This document shows positions 22,601-34,021 of a stretch of DNA of 64,000 nucleotides, piece by piece. The notes beneath the pieces are model-generated. The model saw only the letters and a program-made list of their open reading frames with translations, did no database searches and had not been told where the DNA came from. Each line of letters starts with the position of its first letter. Position 1 is the first letter of the stretch. The stretch is from Tetrastigma voinierianum (taxonomy: Eukaryota > Streptophyta > Magnoliopsida > Vitales > Vitaceae), in the NCBI GenBank assembly GCA_016808115.1, contig JAEQBH010001390.1, forward strand, positions 62,001 through 126,000, written 5' to 3'. The translations under genes were made by a program, and so were the position numbers.

Positions 22601-23840
22601 TTTCTTGCTTTCTAACATCCATGAGGATGGTTGGCTAAAACCCCCCATCCTTCAAGCGGAGGGCTATGAAGTCGGTTCTCATATATTAGTATTTATTTAT
22701 GTATTTCTTATAATAACTTTAAATCTTTGATGTAACTGGGTTAACCTTGTCAAGCTTTTATGCTTATTAGTTGTCTTTTATTAGTTAATATGTAGGGTAG
22801 ATTTTTAGGAGATAGATTTTCTTGGTGTTTAAACATCCTTGATTATGGTTGGGTAAATCCCCTTCATCCTTTAGGTGGAGGTTTACGGTGATAGGGTTTT
22901 GAGGCAAAATGATGGTTATCATATATTAGTATTTATAATACGTATTTCTTATAATAGGTTTAAGAAATATCTTTGATGTACCTTGGTTAACGTACTTGGC
23001 AAGCTTTTATGCTTATTAGTTGTAATTGATTAGTTAATGTAGGATAGATTTTTAGGAGATACATTTCATTTATTTAATTTTCTTGGTTTCATGTCCTTGA
23101 GTATGGTTGGCCTAAATCCCCTCCACGTCTTTTAAGTGGAGGGGTAAGAAACTCAGGTTTTGAGGTCAAATGACGGTTCTCTTATATTAGTATTCATTTA
23201 CGTATATCTTATAATAGGTTTAAATCTATTTGATGTGTGCCTTTGTTAACTTTTATTGCCATGGCTTTTATGCTTATTAGTTGTCATTTATTAGTTAATG
23301 TAGGGTATATTTTTGAGGATAGATTTTCATTTATTTTATTTTCTTATTTGTTGGCTAAATCCCCTCCATCCTTTAGAGGAGAGACTCACGAATTTGAGGT
23401 CAAATAGTTGTTCTCATATATTAGTATTTATATACGTATTTCTTATAATATGTTTAAATCCGTTTGATGTACATTGGTTAACACAATGCATTAGCCCAGC
23501 TTTTATGCTTATTAGTTGTCATTTATTAGTTAATGTAGGGTAAGATTTTAGAATAGATTTTCATTTATTTTATTTTCTTGGTTTCTAAACATCCTTGAGG
23601 ATGGTTGGCTAACCCAGCCATCCTTCAGAGGAGGGCCTACGGGGCTAGAGGTTTTGAGATAAAATAATGGTTCTCATATATTAATATTTATGATATTTCT
23701 TATAATATATTTAAATCTCTTTGATTACTCTTCGTTAACCTTGGCAATCTTTATGTATTAGTTGTCATTTATTAGTTAATGTAAGGTAGATTTTTTAGGA
23801 GATAGATTTTTCAACGTCACAGGAACATTTATATCACTAA
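22600..23840 (+). repeat. Five-copy tandem repeat of about 245 bases
   Basis: Each unit runs from a GGATGGTTGGCTAAAYCCCC-like block through TCTCATATATTAGTATTTAT, TTCTTATAATAGGTTTAAAT, CTTTTATGCTTATTAGTTGT and a GGTAGATTTTTAGGAGATAG-like block. The anchor TATTAGTATTTAT lies near 22685, 22924, 23174, 23418 and 23678. The right LTR has only one unit (about 26460-26740). Confidence 0.9.
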
Positions 23841-24034
23841 ATGCTATATTTGAAAAGGAAAATTATTAGGGTTTGTTTGATAGCAAAATGAAGAATGAAT
23901 ATAAATATAGGTCCACATCGATGATGGAAGTCCGCATTTACGCCAACAAACTTACTTGTCTGGAGAATCTCCTATCTTCTCATCCAAGTATGGTGTCAAG
24001 CCGCAAGGTGGCCACCTTATCGGGGGACAGAAGT

Positions 24035-24240
24035 CCTACTATACGACTCCAAACTCCACCTTTTAAGGCGACTCGAATCAAGATGGATTGGACTATTCAT
24101 CATTCATCAAGCATACCCGATGATTTCAGTAGACATGCCGACCCTAAATGATAATAGAGTGTTCAAGGTCAATGGGTGAGTGAAGCCTTATCTTTGCGGC
24201 TACGGGGAGGAGATTTCCCTCCTTGACCGTCCATGAATCG
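24035..24240 (+). pseudogene. Gypsy polyprotein C-terminus (end of integrase)
   Basis: In the frame starting near 24040 the plus strand reads LYDSKLHLL, RLESRWIGLFIIHQAYP, MPTLNDNRVFKVNG and, after a stop, VKPYLCGYGEEISLLDRP. This matches the end of Athila/Tat-type polyproteins, where a YDSRLKLFPGKLRSRW block is followed by FKVNGHRLKPY. The upstream part (23890-24035) is too decayed to read. The segment ends the pol gene and shows that the following ORF lies after pol. Confidence 0.7.
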
Positions 24241-24479
24241 GGGCTACATGAGAAATTATTAACTCCATTTTTAGTTGAATTTTGTTTTATCAATATTTAT
24301 TTAATTATGTGTATTTTTTGTTTAGTTTTGTTTGTCACTTTCTTAACTTCCTTAATTTGGGCTTACTCTTCTAGCAGTAAATTTTCTAAATAACTCTTGC
24401 ACATTCTTACAAGTTTGGTATTTTGTTTGTGCGAGATGTAAGCGTGTCGTCTACCTCTCCATCTCCTCCTTATCAGGCA

Positions 24480-25985
24480 TGGCTAAGACCCGTAAGGATA
24501 CAATTTCAGGCCTCGGGTCGCGCTGGATTCCTCCACCCACATGGACGCAGACTGCTCACTCCTACTACAACTAATGTCGTATCCCATGCTCCCATTCCTA
24601 CTGCTCCTGTACATCGCACGGACAACACGAGGGTTGGGTCTTCTCTACCATCTCCTGCCCATCCGCGTCCATCAAAGAGGGCCCGGACATTAGACCCAGG
24701 TGAGTCATCTACCTCAAGGTCCACGGGGCCCCGGTGCCCACATGTCCGGGGCAGGTTGATGACCTTCGCGGTCCACTGCTTCTATCAGTCGGCGCCCCCT
24801 CTTTCATTGCGGCCCCATTACAGGCAATTCGGTTAGTACTAAAGCGGTGCCTTTGCGAGACATGTTATGATCTTCGGCTTTTACGCGGATCCAGAGCTCA
24901 AGGATTCCATGAGGATTGTCGCGGCGGTACTCCACCAGGCTTTTTTTATGAGCTCATGACAATTCTTCTACCCCGGGTGGTCATTGGGTTCTACCATACT
25001 ATGACATCGAGGAAAGTGCCTAATCTGCGTATCAACTATCGATTGATGGCCGCGGGGACACTTTGCAAGCTCTGAATGTGCAGAAGCGCATTGCATTTCA
25101 CTGCGATGACAGACTATTCACGAATGCCTGCCGTTATATATCAATATCGCAGCCAGTCTATTCTCACTCTGTTCTCTAAGCCTCACTACTCAGCCATCTG
25201 TCTGCATCTTTCCCTCGACATATTGTGCAGCGAAGAGGAGCTATCCTGGAAGCTCTATACCGCATTTCTGGGGGTTATTGGTTCAACCCTGCCGAGCTCC
25301 TCATGACATCCTTGCTCCACTTTGAGGACAAGGTTCACGAACGACCCGGTGAGGCCATACCCTCTTGTTCCAGGTACACTTTGCCAAATATTAGAGCATT
25401 TGGGTTTCTGAGAACGCGCGATTGGAGCGCGGAGTCGAGGTTTGCGAGGACATCGCTATTAGTGGTGGCCACGTGCGCCGTGCTTTCGGCATCTCTCACC
25501 TCAAGGCGTGGCGAGAACATAGCGGTTAACCATCAGCGAGAAGATCTGAGAGGAGCCTCGGATTGCATCATCGGCGGTTCCGATGTCCTCTTGAATCCCT
25601 GCACCTCCGGCTCTTACGACAACGAGAGGGACCCTGGTACATCAATTGCACCACCACCTAGGCATCATTGCACCACCACCGTGCGACATATCTCCATATC
25701 CACCGAGATTTTCGTCATTATGAATCTCGGTCCGCAGCTACCGGCCACGTTAGCATCGTTTGGGCCCGAACTGACTTTAGCGAGAGAGGATGGCACGCAC
25801 AGAGGCCGCCCATACAACTTTAGCAGAGAGGATGGCACGCACAGAGGCCGCCGTCGCACAAAACCATGCCATCCTCGTGCGGGTTGCGATTAATCACATG
25901 GGCCCTGCCTCCTATTCCTCATCGGTACCTACCTTTTGTTGTGGGTTACCTCCACCTCCCCCTGCAGCACCTCGGCCCCGGGTGA
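24480..25985 (+). pseudogene. Athila-type ORF after pol (putative plant transposon protein domain), broken
   Basis: The start near 24479 reads MAKTRKDTISGLGSRW. It is followed by a Pro/Ser-rich stretch. Shifted frames then give text like FFYELMTILLPRVVIGFYHT and GDTLQALNVQKRIAFHCDD. The frame at 25225 gives AILEALYRISGGYWFNPAEL, LMTSLLHFEDKVHERPG and then ILEHLG. This recalls the putative plant transposon protein domain found in Athila-like elements. The C-terminal part contains a duplicated MARTEAAHTTLAER / MARTEAAVAQNHA unit (25784-25870), probably coiled-coil. The function is unknown; in Athila elements an ORF in this place has been called env-like by position. Many indels break it. Confidence 0.65.
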
Positions 25986-26139
25986 GGATAACCTTCCATG
26001 TGCACACCACGAGGAGACATCATTTCCTTTATAGATTTCCAATCCAGACCTCTAATTGTGTGGACAATATGGCTTTTTATTGGGGAGAGTTAGCGAAGAG
26101 TGACTTTTATCTTATGCTTTTGTTCTTATTTTGAGCGAA

Positions 26140-27177
26140 GCATATTTTGTGTTATTCGGTGGCTTCTTTGTTTGTCTTGTTTGTGAAGTGTTTGTTAGTT
26201 GTTTTCTCCTTGTGAAGCTATCATTTGGAGCCATATTTTGACTTTTTTGATTTTTGTTTTCTCTCCACTTTTGCCCTTATAATGCCTTTTTGAGGGTATG
26301 TTGGTATTTTACCTCATTTGGAGCATTATATAAGCTCAAACCTTGTAGACAAAAAGGGACTTTTTGAACTTTTGGATTTTGGTGAAAAACAAAGCACTGT
26401 AAGTTCTCCAGCTTTTCTTTTCTTGCATCTTTTTTCTTTGCTTTTCATTTATTTTATTTTCTTGGTTTGGATGGTTGGCTAAACCCCCTCCATCGAGGGC
26501 TACAAGGCTAGGGTTTTGAAGTAAAATAACGGTTCTCATATATTTAATGTAAGTATTGATTGGTATTTATGTCTCTATTTCTTATGATAGGTTTAAATCT
26601 CTTTGATGTACCTTGGGTAACACACATTACTTGGCAAGCTTTTAGGGTTGTATCTTATTACTAGATCAATGAAGTTTATTAGTTATCATTTATTAGTTAA
26701 TGTTGAATTATATTTTTTTGGAGATAGATTTTCATTGGCGAGAACATTTATGCAATAAATGCTATATTTCAAAAGGAATATTATTAGGGTTGATTTTGAT
26801 AGCTAAATGAAGCTTCGGTTTGAGAAATGACTATAGGTGTCCTCTGCCTTAATGAAAAGGACGAGAACCTCTCATTTGCCTTAGGACCTCAACCCTAGTA
26901 GCCCAATGCTTCAAGAAGTTCTTTTTATATTTTTCTTCAATTTATTTCCAGTTTTCTACCATCAAACCCACTGTTTTTACAAAACCCCAAAATCCAAATT
27001 CATTTCACCATTTTAGCCTTAACTGTAAATCATTTGTGCGAAGAAAACCCATCCCTGAGTTCGACCCTAGAACCGTTATACTGCAATAGCTATGCTACGA
27101 CAGTAGGAGAAATTTAGGTTTATAAATTTTGTTGATTTCAGAACAACCTATTGCGACACGAATCACCTACCATATCA
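26140..27177 (+). repeat. Right LTR of the Athila-like element
   Basis: Homologous to the left LTR from TTTTTGAGGGTATGTTGGTA (26286) to about 26820. It then continues with sequence not in the left copy: ATCCCTGAGTTCGACCCTAG near 27051 and TATTGCGACACGAATCACC near 27150. A sentence of this type (a Phe-Asp-Pro codon-like TTCGACCCT followed by GACACG) is typical of the 3' end of Athila/Tat LTRs. The 3' limit at about 27177 is inferred; no TSD or primer site was verified. Confidence 0.6.
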
Positions 27178-27615
27178 TCAAAATCGTCTTCATGAAGTGG
27201 GTCCTATTTTAGGATCCAGCGGCTTGCCCCATGACTAGAAGTATCATCTTAAATGCAGGTTAGCTCCACGAGCAACAAAATCTGGACTTATTATAAATCA
27301 GTAGGAAGAATGGTTCTCATGGCTTTCCTAGAATAACCACTATTTATAAGGGTCTGCCATCATTTGGGCTGAATGACAGTTTTTTTTTGTACAAGAATGG
27401 CTTTCCCTGGACAACCACTATTCATTATAAGGGCCTGAAAGCAAAGTTGTAGAATATGCTAATCATCTTAAAGGTCACAGAGGCTCATCCCCAATATATA
27501 TATAGATGTGAAGTTTTCATACTTTTTGTAATTTTTTTTTCCGTTTTTTTTAAAATTATCTTAGAAATTATTTAAATTCAATTTCATGTTAAAAATATAA
27601 ATTGAAGCCCTTGAA

Positions 27616-27688
<73 letters not shown>

Positions 27689-28380
27689 CATGTGAACGTG
27701 CATTTAACTATTTAATATTGAATCATATAAATTAAGTAAAAGGTGAAAAATGCTCTTTAGTTATTTTAGTAATTTTTTTTAAATGACAATAGTTCTATTA
27801 ATATTATTCTATTAAAAATGATTTTCTAAAAAAATTATTAAATTTTAATAAAAAGCAAAATAAATAAGTTTTTTTAAATAAGTTTTTTAATGGTCTTTTT
27901 TGAAGTTAATCAGATTTCACTATATATTCCTTATTGTATTTATCCCAAATATTAATCTCCTTGTTTATGCCTAATTGTAAGAAACACTAAAATTATTTGC
28001 CTTAATAAGTACAATTTTTTAAAGAACTAAAGTTTTTTTAAATATTATAAAGACATTTTTTTGGGAAGTAATAAATTGTACAAAGTAAATAGAACTCTTA
28101 AAAAGGTGAAACAATATATCCTTTTAATAAAACCTCAATTCATGTTGATATTATATTCTTTAATAAAACCTTAAGTGATGTTAACATTAATATAAATGAT
28201 TAATATATAATCCAATAAGCTTTCATAAATAATTAATTAACCTCCTATTCACAAAATTTTCAAGGGCGAGTGTTGAAAAAATTAAAAGTAAAATTTTCAA
28301 TATATAATGACTCAATCTTTATAGACTTTAAAATAATAGCTTGCTAAATTCACATATGAACATATTAACTAGATATAGAC
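27178..28380. other. AT-rich sequence with a local duplication and a TA microsatellite
   Basis: Near 27305-27355 and 27395-27440 a block with AAGAATGG, GGCTTTCC, ACCACTATT and TATAAGGG occurs twice. (TA)n occupies 27618-27684. From 27700 to 28380 the sequence is very AT-rich without coding potential. It may be the inner part of the CACTA element whose end is at 28686. Confidence 0.45.
27618..27684. repeat. (TA)n microsatellite
   Basis: About 33 uninterrupted TA units. Confidence 0.95.
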
Positions 28381-28686
28381 GTGTACAAAGTTTTTATAAA
28401 TGTTGTATAATTATAAATCACTCCCAAATTTAGTAAATTCATGTGTTATTATTTTTTTTTCCACGTACCTTGACATATATAAATATTAACTAATGGTGAC
28501 TTATAAATTTTTTGTCAAGGTTCCATCATCCCAAATCATGGAACAACACAACAAGTTGTATGTATGTCATTATTGCTTTGAAGTAAGTTGTATATGTCAT
28601 AATTGCTAATTTAAATACACAATGTTGACATATATAGTCATAAGTCAAGATAATATATGTCAAGAATTGCATTTTTTCTTGTAGTG
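28380..28686. mobile_element. Right terminus of a second CACTA element
   Basis: The sequence ends with TTTTTTCTTGTAGTG at 28672-28686, the reverse complement of CACTACAAGAAAAAA, a common CACTA terminal repeat. The last 300 bases contain repeated subterminal motifs of the type TTGACATATATA and TATATGTCAAGAATTGC (28468, 28515, 28560, 28590, 28624, 28655), as expected for transposase accessory-protein sites. Copia coding sequence starts directly after it at 28687. The left terminus was not found. Confidence 0.65.
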
Positions 28687-30045
28687 ATAGCTGAAAGAGC
28701 TCGGTGTATCAGATTGAATTTAGGGCTAGAAAAGAAGTTATGGGCAGAGGTGGTGAGTATGGCATGTTGCTTGATCAATAGGTCACCAAGGGTAGCATTA
28801 GATGGGAAAGTTGCAGATGAGGTATGGACATATAATGAGGTAGACTACTTGAGGTTAAGAGTGTTCAGATGCCTAGCCTATGCACACATTGTTGGAGAGG
28901 AGAGTTCGAAGCTTGATGCTAAGTATAGATAGTGCATTTTTCAGGGATATCAAAAAGGGGTAAAAGGCTTCAAGCTGTGGGATCCGAAGGCAAATAAGGT
29001 GGTGATCAGTAGAGATGTGATTTTTGATGAGAAAGTCATGTTGTAGAATACTCAGAAAGAAGAGAAGCAGGCTCTAGAAAATCATTACAGTGATGAATAT
29101 GTGGTACAAGTGGAGCTAGAGACTCATAATGCAAAGGATAATGCTTAGAATGTAGAGGGAGCTAGTACAAAAGATCAGCAACCCTATAGTATAACCACAG
29201 ATAGAGACAAACACACTATCAAGCCGCCTACCAAGTATGGTTTTGAGGATTTGGTTTCTTATGCACTAATGACTAGTAGTGGGGATCCTACTAACTTTTA
29301 GAAGATAGTACATAACCAAGACAAAGGTAGTTGGATGGGTGCTATGGAGGAGGAGATGCAATCTCTGCATAAGAACCAAACATGGGAGTTAGTGGAACTT
29401 CCTAAAGGGACGCGGGCTATAGGTGCAAGTGGGTGTACAAGAAAAAAGAAGCAATTTCAAAAAATGAGGGTGAAAAGTTTAAGGCTCGCTTTGTAGCAAA
29501 GGGTTACTCACAGAAGCATAAGGTTGACTATGATGAGATTTTTCCCCCTATGGTCAGACGTACCTCTATTAGGACAGTGTTGAGTTTGGTAGCGTATTTT
29601 GATATATAGTTGAAGCATATGGATGTAAAGACAACTTTTCTTCATGGTGAGTTAGAGGAGACTGTTTACATGGTACAACCAGAAGGGTTCACTCAACATG
29701 GAGATGAAAACTTGGTTTGTAAATTGAAGAAATCACTATATGGGTTGAAGCAATCCCCAAGGCAATGGTATAAGAGATTCAACTCCTATATGATTTGAAT
29801 TGGCTACAAAAGATGTGAGTATGACTGTTGTGTTTATGTGAAGAATCTTGATGGTGGTTCATCTATTTTTTTGTTGCTTTATGTGGATGATATGCTGATT
29901 CTTTTGCCAAAGTATAAAGTGAAATTAAACAAATTAGAAGATCTTATTTGAGAAGAGAATCATGAAGGATTTAGATTAAACGAAGATTCTTGGGATGGAG
30001 ATTCACGGAAACTCTAAGGAAGTGTGTTGTCTTAAAGTAACTATT
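28687..30045 (+). pseudogene. Ty1/copia pol fragment: integrase C-terminal part and reverse transcriptase
   Basis: The frame from 28687 reads ERARCIRLNLGLEKKLWAEV, then MACCLINRSPRVALDGKVAD and EVW, the end of the copia integrase core. YRCIFQGYQKGVKGFKLWDP (with a stop) and VVISRDVIFDE follow. Reverse transcriptase begins near 29330 (MEEEMQSLHKNQTWELVELP), with KFKARFVAKGYSQKHKVDYD at 29478-29540, LKHMDVKTTFLHGELEETVY at 29608 and YVDDMLI at 29879. Sparse stops and one or two indels disable it, so it is better preserved than the other elements here. It breaks off near 30045 (LGMEIHGNSKE) in foreign sequence. RNase H and LTRs are missing. Confidence 0.9.
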
Positions 30046-31130
30046 GGAGGTTGCATTGGACTGGCGCGAGGCTACCGAGACCAGCCATTTTGCTGAGATG
30101 GCTGGATGCCCACCACCGATTTGACGGTTGTTTGACCTGACGCGATCTGTGCAGGTTGTGCGCACCACGTTGACTGGTTGACACAATTGAACTGGTAGCG
30201 TGTTTGCCCCTGATCTCGCGATCTTGCCGGATTGTCTCGAGTGCTGGCTGCGGGTCTGGCCACGATGTTGTTTTATTGCGAGGCGTTACGACCGCGCTGC
30301 CGATCTGGATGCCTGCCGCGTTGTTCTTGAGAGACTCACCTGGGACAAGTGACTACCACGAACGGAGATTTCATTTGTTTGAGATCTTACCATTTCTGGG
30401 CAAACACCCACATGGCCGGCCATATGTGTGGGCCTTGCCATTACTCTTGAGCTGATCACCAGCAAGTATCTGCTTTGTTGACACCATGTGGACCAGAGTA
30501 TCTTGACTGATGCTCACCAGTCTGCCATGTTAGTTTCCATGAAACTCAGTGTATCTGATGGTTTGCAGACCTGACTGTGATATGACTGTTATCTGAAGTC
30601 GGCACTTACTTTGGAACGCCCGAACCAGCCTCGATGCCGGGACGAGGCTTTTTCAGTACCTACCGTGGTGGAGTTTTCATGTTGTTACCTTTAAGACGAT
30701 CCTTCCACCAGATGTTTCTTCTGTTCTTGAGACCAAGCATCTTGACCATTTCTGTTGACACCCCACTGACCTCTCTGGGGGTACGGAACCGTTGACTCAG
30801 AAGCTGTTGTTGTTGTCTGTTCCTGTTGTTTGACCTCCGAGTAACCCCTCCCCTGTTGTTGTGTGCATTCATTATGTGTGTTGTTAGTGTTCCATGATCT
30901 GCCTCTTGTCTTTGTTTCATGATTCTGCTGCTTTCTTTCTTTGTTTTTGTTAACTGACTTGACTTGACTGTTATGTGATGATGTTATGAAACGACGAAAA
31001 AGCCGGACTTTTCCATTTGATATCTCCATTCTTTGACTTTCTTGACGATGACTTATTTGTTGCATGGATTCATTTTGGTCTGGATTACTTGATTTGGTTT
31101 TGATTTCATTTAATTAGATATAAATGTAAA
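30046..31130. other. GC-richer insert of unknown origin
   Basis: It has a sudden rise in GC and CpG after the copia fragment (30050-30450), then a region rich in TGTTGTTG and CTTGACTTGACTG. The open stretches on the minus strand (30660-31065) are Gln/Asn-rich because of this simple composition. The overall look is like a Ty3/gypsy LTR or leader, but I found no primer site, terminal dinucleotides or coding motif to prove it. Confidence 0.4.
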
Positions 31131-31954
31131 GAATATGATATTGATATTTAACCAAAATTATATCATTTAAAAATGTTTGGCAAGAGGTCATGCATTCGGC
31201 CATCTTTTTATAATTTACTTGTTTGGTTTTCTGTTTATGAGAAAGGGTGGTATTAATATTTGCTAGTTTTACTTAGCAGAAAAAATAGAAAAAGAAAAAT
31301 TCCTTGTGAGTCGCATTCTATACACTGTTTATGAAAAAAAAAAAAAGAGAGGATAGAAACATAGAAGGAAAGGATAGAAAAAAAATGAAAATTTTAGAAT
31401 ATTTTTTTGTTATTTGATTATTTTTCAAAATATTCTTAAAAATTAAATGAGTTGAGGAATGCATAGTCATAAAAAATTGAATTGAACTTCTGAGAAATGT
31501 TGTCTTCTATTTTATTTTTCAGAAAAAGTAGTAAATTTAGCCCTTTCCTAATACTGATTTTTATTTGTTTCTTTTTTGTTCTGTGCATCCAGCGTTGGAA
31601 AAAGTAACTTTTAAGAAAAAAAAGAAGATATTAAAGGCCCATTTGTTTCTTGTTTTTTAAAACTGTTCTTAACAACAATTTTTAAATTAACATTATTTTG
31701 ATGTTATTTGAAAACTATTATTGTTCATTGAATTTAGTGTTTCCTGTATTCTTTGTGCAATTTCCAAACAAATTTTTTTTGGAACAAAACGTGTTTGTTG
31801 GAGATATTTCTTACCATAATTTTAGGCAAAAATAAAATTGCATGTTTTCCAATAGTGTCGCGCAAGATGGTAAATTCAATTGTGTGACCAAACTTTCCTT
31901 ATTTGGTAAACATAAATTTTGGGCCAATATTATGCAAAATTATAAGACATTATT
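31131..31954. other. AT-rich sequence, nothing recognised
   Basis: T-rich and A-rich runs only. The phrase AAAGGCCCATTTGTTTCTTG near 31633 resembles the start of common small hAT-type MITEs, but no matching end was found. Confidence 0.4.
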
Positions 31955-32760
31955 CTCTAAGATAAATAAGGAAAAATAGAAGAGGATATTGGGTAATATT
32001 GGATGGATCAAACCTAGAAGATTGAATCTTATTTGGTGAGATTTCTATGAGAAGAAGATATTGCATTAAGATGACTATGGAATGAAATCAGATTTGTCAG
32101 ATTGACCTATTGTGATAGATTAGGAAGCATGAAGCTATAAATTTTTTGAAGAGAATATCTCTTAGAGGCTTTTAAATAAGTGAGAAGACGTTGATGCAAT
32201 GGGGAGTGAAGAGTGAAGGTAGCACAAGAACACAAACAAAGGAGATTGATTGGAGAAGTTATTCAAGGGTGAAGTAGCTGCTGCAGCTATTGCTCTAATC
32301 CTTGATGATGTGCAATGTTCATACTCATTGTTGAATGATGTTATTAGGCTTGAGAGAGTCTAGATGTTGTTAGGAGAATGAATGGAGCTCATTCTATGTT
32401 TCATTGTGAGAGTATTAGGCGAAGAAGATGTTGGAGAAAGGGAGAGTCTTGTCTCATATAAGACGAGCATGTAACCTAATTGATGTATAGTGAAATACCT
32501 TATATTGGGGCTTAGCCCTATGGATGTAGGCAATTGCCGAACCGCTTGACCAATCTCTTATGTCCTTGTGTGTGTGGTGGTTTATATTCTCATATCTCCT
32601 ACAGTTTAATTTCTATGTTTCGTTGATGATACATATCTTGATAAGAATGCAATCTAGACAGTGGTGTATCTCTTGATGCAACAACTGATATATATCACTA
32701 TCAAAACAAATAGTTTTTCTCTTTCAAGCACCATTAATTGTAAACAAACAGACCCAAGAA
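31955..32760 (+). repeat. Ty1/copia LTR remnant
   Basis: It contains GGGGCTTAGCCCTATGGATG, then TAGGCAATTGCCGAACCGCT and CTTATGTCCTTGTGTGTGTG (32508-32575). This block is widespread in the 3' part of plant copia LTRs (GTGGATGTAGGCAATTTGCCGAACCAC). Limits are approximate. It may belong to the same family as the pol fragment at 28687-30045, but the two are separated by foreign sequence. Confidence 0.45.
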
Positions 32761-32884
32761 CTTAGGTGACGGTTGTGTTTTTAATGATGAATATAACTTT
32801 TTGTAAATGCTACATAATATGGTTAAGTATTTAGTGGTTTAAAAAAAATAAAAAATCAGAATTTTAAATTTTATATAAAGTTTG

Positions 32885-33050
32885 AGAAAAGCTCATCATG
32901 CCTAATTCAAATGGTAAAACGCTCACAATTTTAAATAGACATAAGGCATAGGGAGGGGAGGTATAGAGGTTTGAATTCCAATGAGGACAATTTACTACCT
33001 TGAAATTACAATGTATATATTAAGATTATTTACTACCTCGAAACTTCTGA
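32885..33050 (+). repeat. tRNA-derived SINE-like sequence (copy C)
   Basis: A-box-like TTCAAATGGTAAAACGCTC at 32906 and B-box-like AGAGGTTTGAATTCC at 32967 lie at a spacing compatible with RNA polymerase III promoters, with an enlarged variable region. GAGGACAATTTACTACC follows. The head resembles copies A and B, but the body differs. It is followed by AT-rich sequence and (TA)n. Confidence 0.45.
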
Positions 33051-33054
33051 TTAA

Positions 33055-33058
<4 letters not shown>

Positions 33059-33125
<67 letters not shown>
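33059..33125. repeat. (TA)n microsatellite
   Basis: About 33 uninterrupted TA units. Confidence 0.95.
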
Positions 33126-33129
<4 letters not shown>

Positions 33130-33154
33130 TATTTTGAAAATAAATTTTTAAATA

Positions 33155-33201
33155 CAAAAAAAAATTTAACAACTAAGCACTTTGTTATAATGTAGTTAAT
33201 T
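33155..33201 (-). repeat. SINE-like copy A, distal part (cut off by the solo LTR)
   Basis: Minus strand: ACTACATTATAACAAAGTGC then TTAGTTGTTAAATTT. It matches the body of copy B (ACCATATTATAACTAAAGTG, TTTAGATGTCAAAATT). The 5' part of the same copy lies on the other side of the LTR at 35857-35956. The five bases TAATT at 33197-33201 are the target duplication. Confidence 0.75.
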
Positions 33202-34021
33202 GACAAGACCCGACCCGGAAACCCTTCCAAGATTCCCCGGGTGGTCCTGCCTAGTGGAGTTCCCACTGTACAATCCCTAGGGAGTGTCCAATGGGACCCC
33301 AACTTTAAGAAAGAGGTAACACCTGCATTAATATAATACCTCAATATATATATATATATATAAGATTCCTGGCTTGCTCAAAATCCTGACCGACCACACA
33401 TCTTGTGATTTGCAACCACGAACACACATGATAAGGACTCATATGAGCTCAATGCTAAGATGGGAGCATTCTAAGAGTGTTTCCCTTTTACGAGAGATTT
33501 GGGGGTACAAGCAATACATGGGTCTAATAAAACAAAGACAGAAAAGATAAGATAGAATCTTACTTGTTTCTTAGTAGGACAGTGGCGTAAATTTGGCGTG
33601 AAGTTGAATCTCTGGTTACTGGACACAGAGAATGGATTTAAAACAATAAAGCGTGAGATAATAAATCTTAGTGAGTGACATAATTTATATGATATCTTTG
33701 CCTTTCAGAAAATTTCTTATACTCGAGACCTCCGTTCACTCCTTTATAAGGTTCCCCGTTTGGAATCGTTTCACAAAACCCAAATTTATACACAAGTCAA
33801 CAATGTGAAATTTATGCTCAAAAATTTAACCAAACTCATTATCAAGAACCTTATAACCTGAATTTATTCACAACATAAAAATGGAGCATAAAGTATATAT
33901 AACTATCATGTTGTAAAAATAAATCGTAAACAGTAACCGCAAACATTGAGATGGTTGCCTTTCCCGGGAGCAAAATGTACCGTGTCATATATCCATAGTA
34001 AACCGTCGGTAACCCAACCCC

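Larger units (their letters stand above)
21600..23890 (+). repeat. Left LTR of the Athila-like element, expanded by tandem repeats
   Basis: It begins near 21600 with a section rich in GCGAAATTTCGC-like text (21625-21850), which is absent from the right copy. A TATA-like TATATAAAG lies near 21970. An A/T-rich repeat (22185-22600) and a five-unit 245-bp repeat (22600-23840) follow. The end matches the right LTR up to about 23890. The exact start is not fixed because no TSD was found. Confidence 0.6.
21600..27177 (+). mobile_element. Athila-like Ty3/gypsy retrotransposon with a large internal deletion
   Basis: Two regions share LTR-like sequence in the same orientation: 21900-23890 and about 26140-26820. 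Both contain TTTTTGAGGGTATGTTGGTA, a TATA-like stretch, the block around TTGGCTAAAYCCCCTCCATC and GAACATTTAT...ATAAATGCTATATTT. Between them lie the integrase C-terminus of a gypsy polyprotein and then a gag/env-position ORF of the plant Athila type. Gag, protease, reverse transcriptase and most of integrase are absent. The left LTR copy stops near 23890 and joins pol directly, so one deletion removed the LTR 3' end and most of the interior. Confidence 0.7.

Noticed and set aside
30660..31065. Gln/Asn-rich open frames on the minus strand as a prion-like protein
   Set aside because: The composition results from TGTTGTTG repeats. The two frames overlap, with no start context or conservation.
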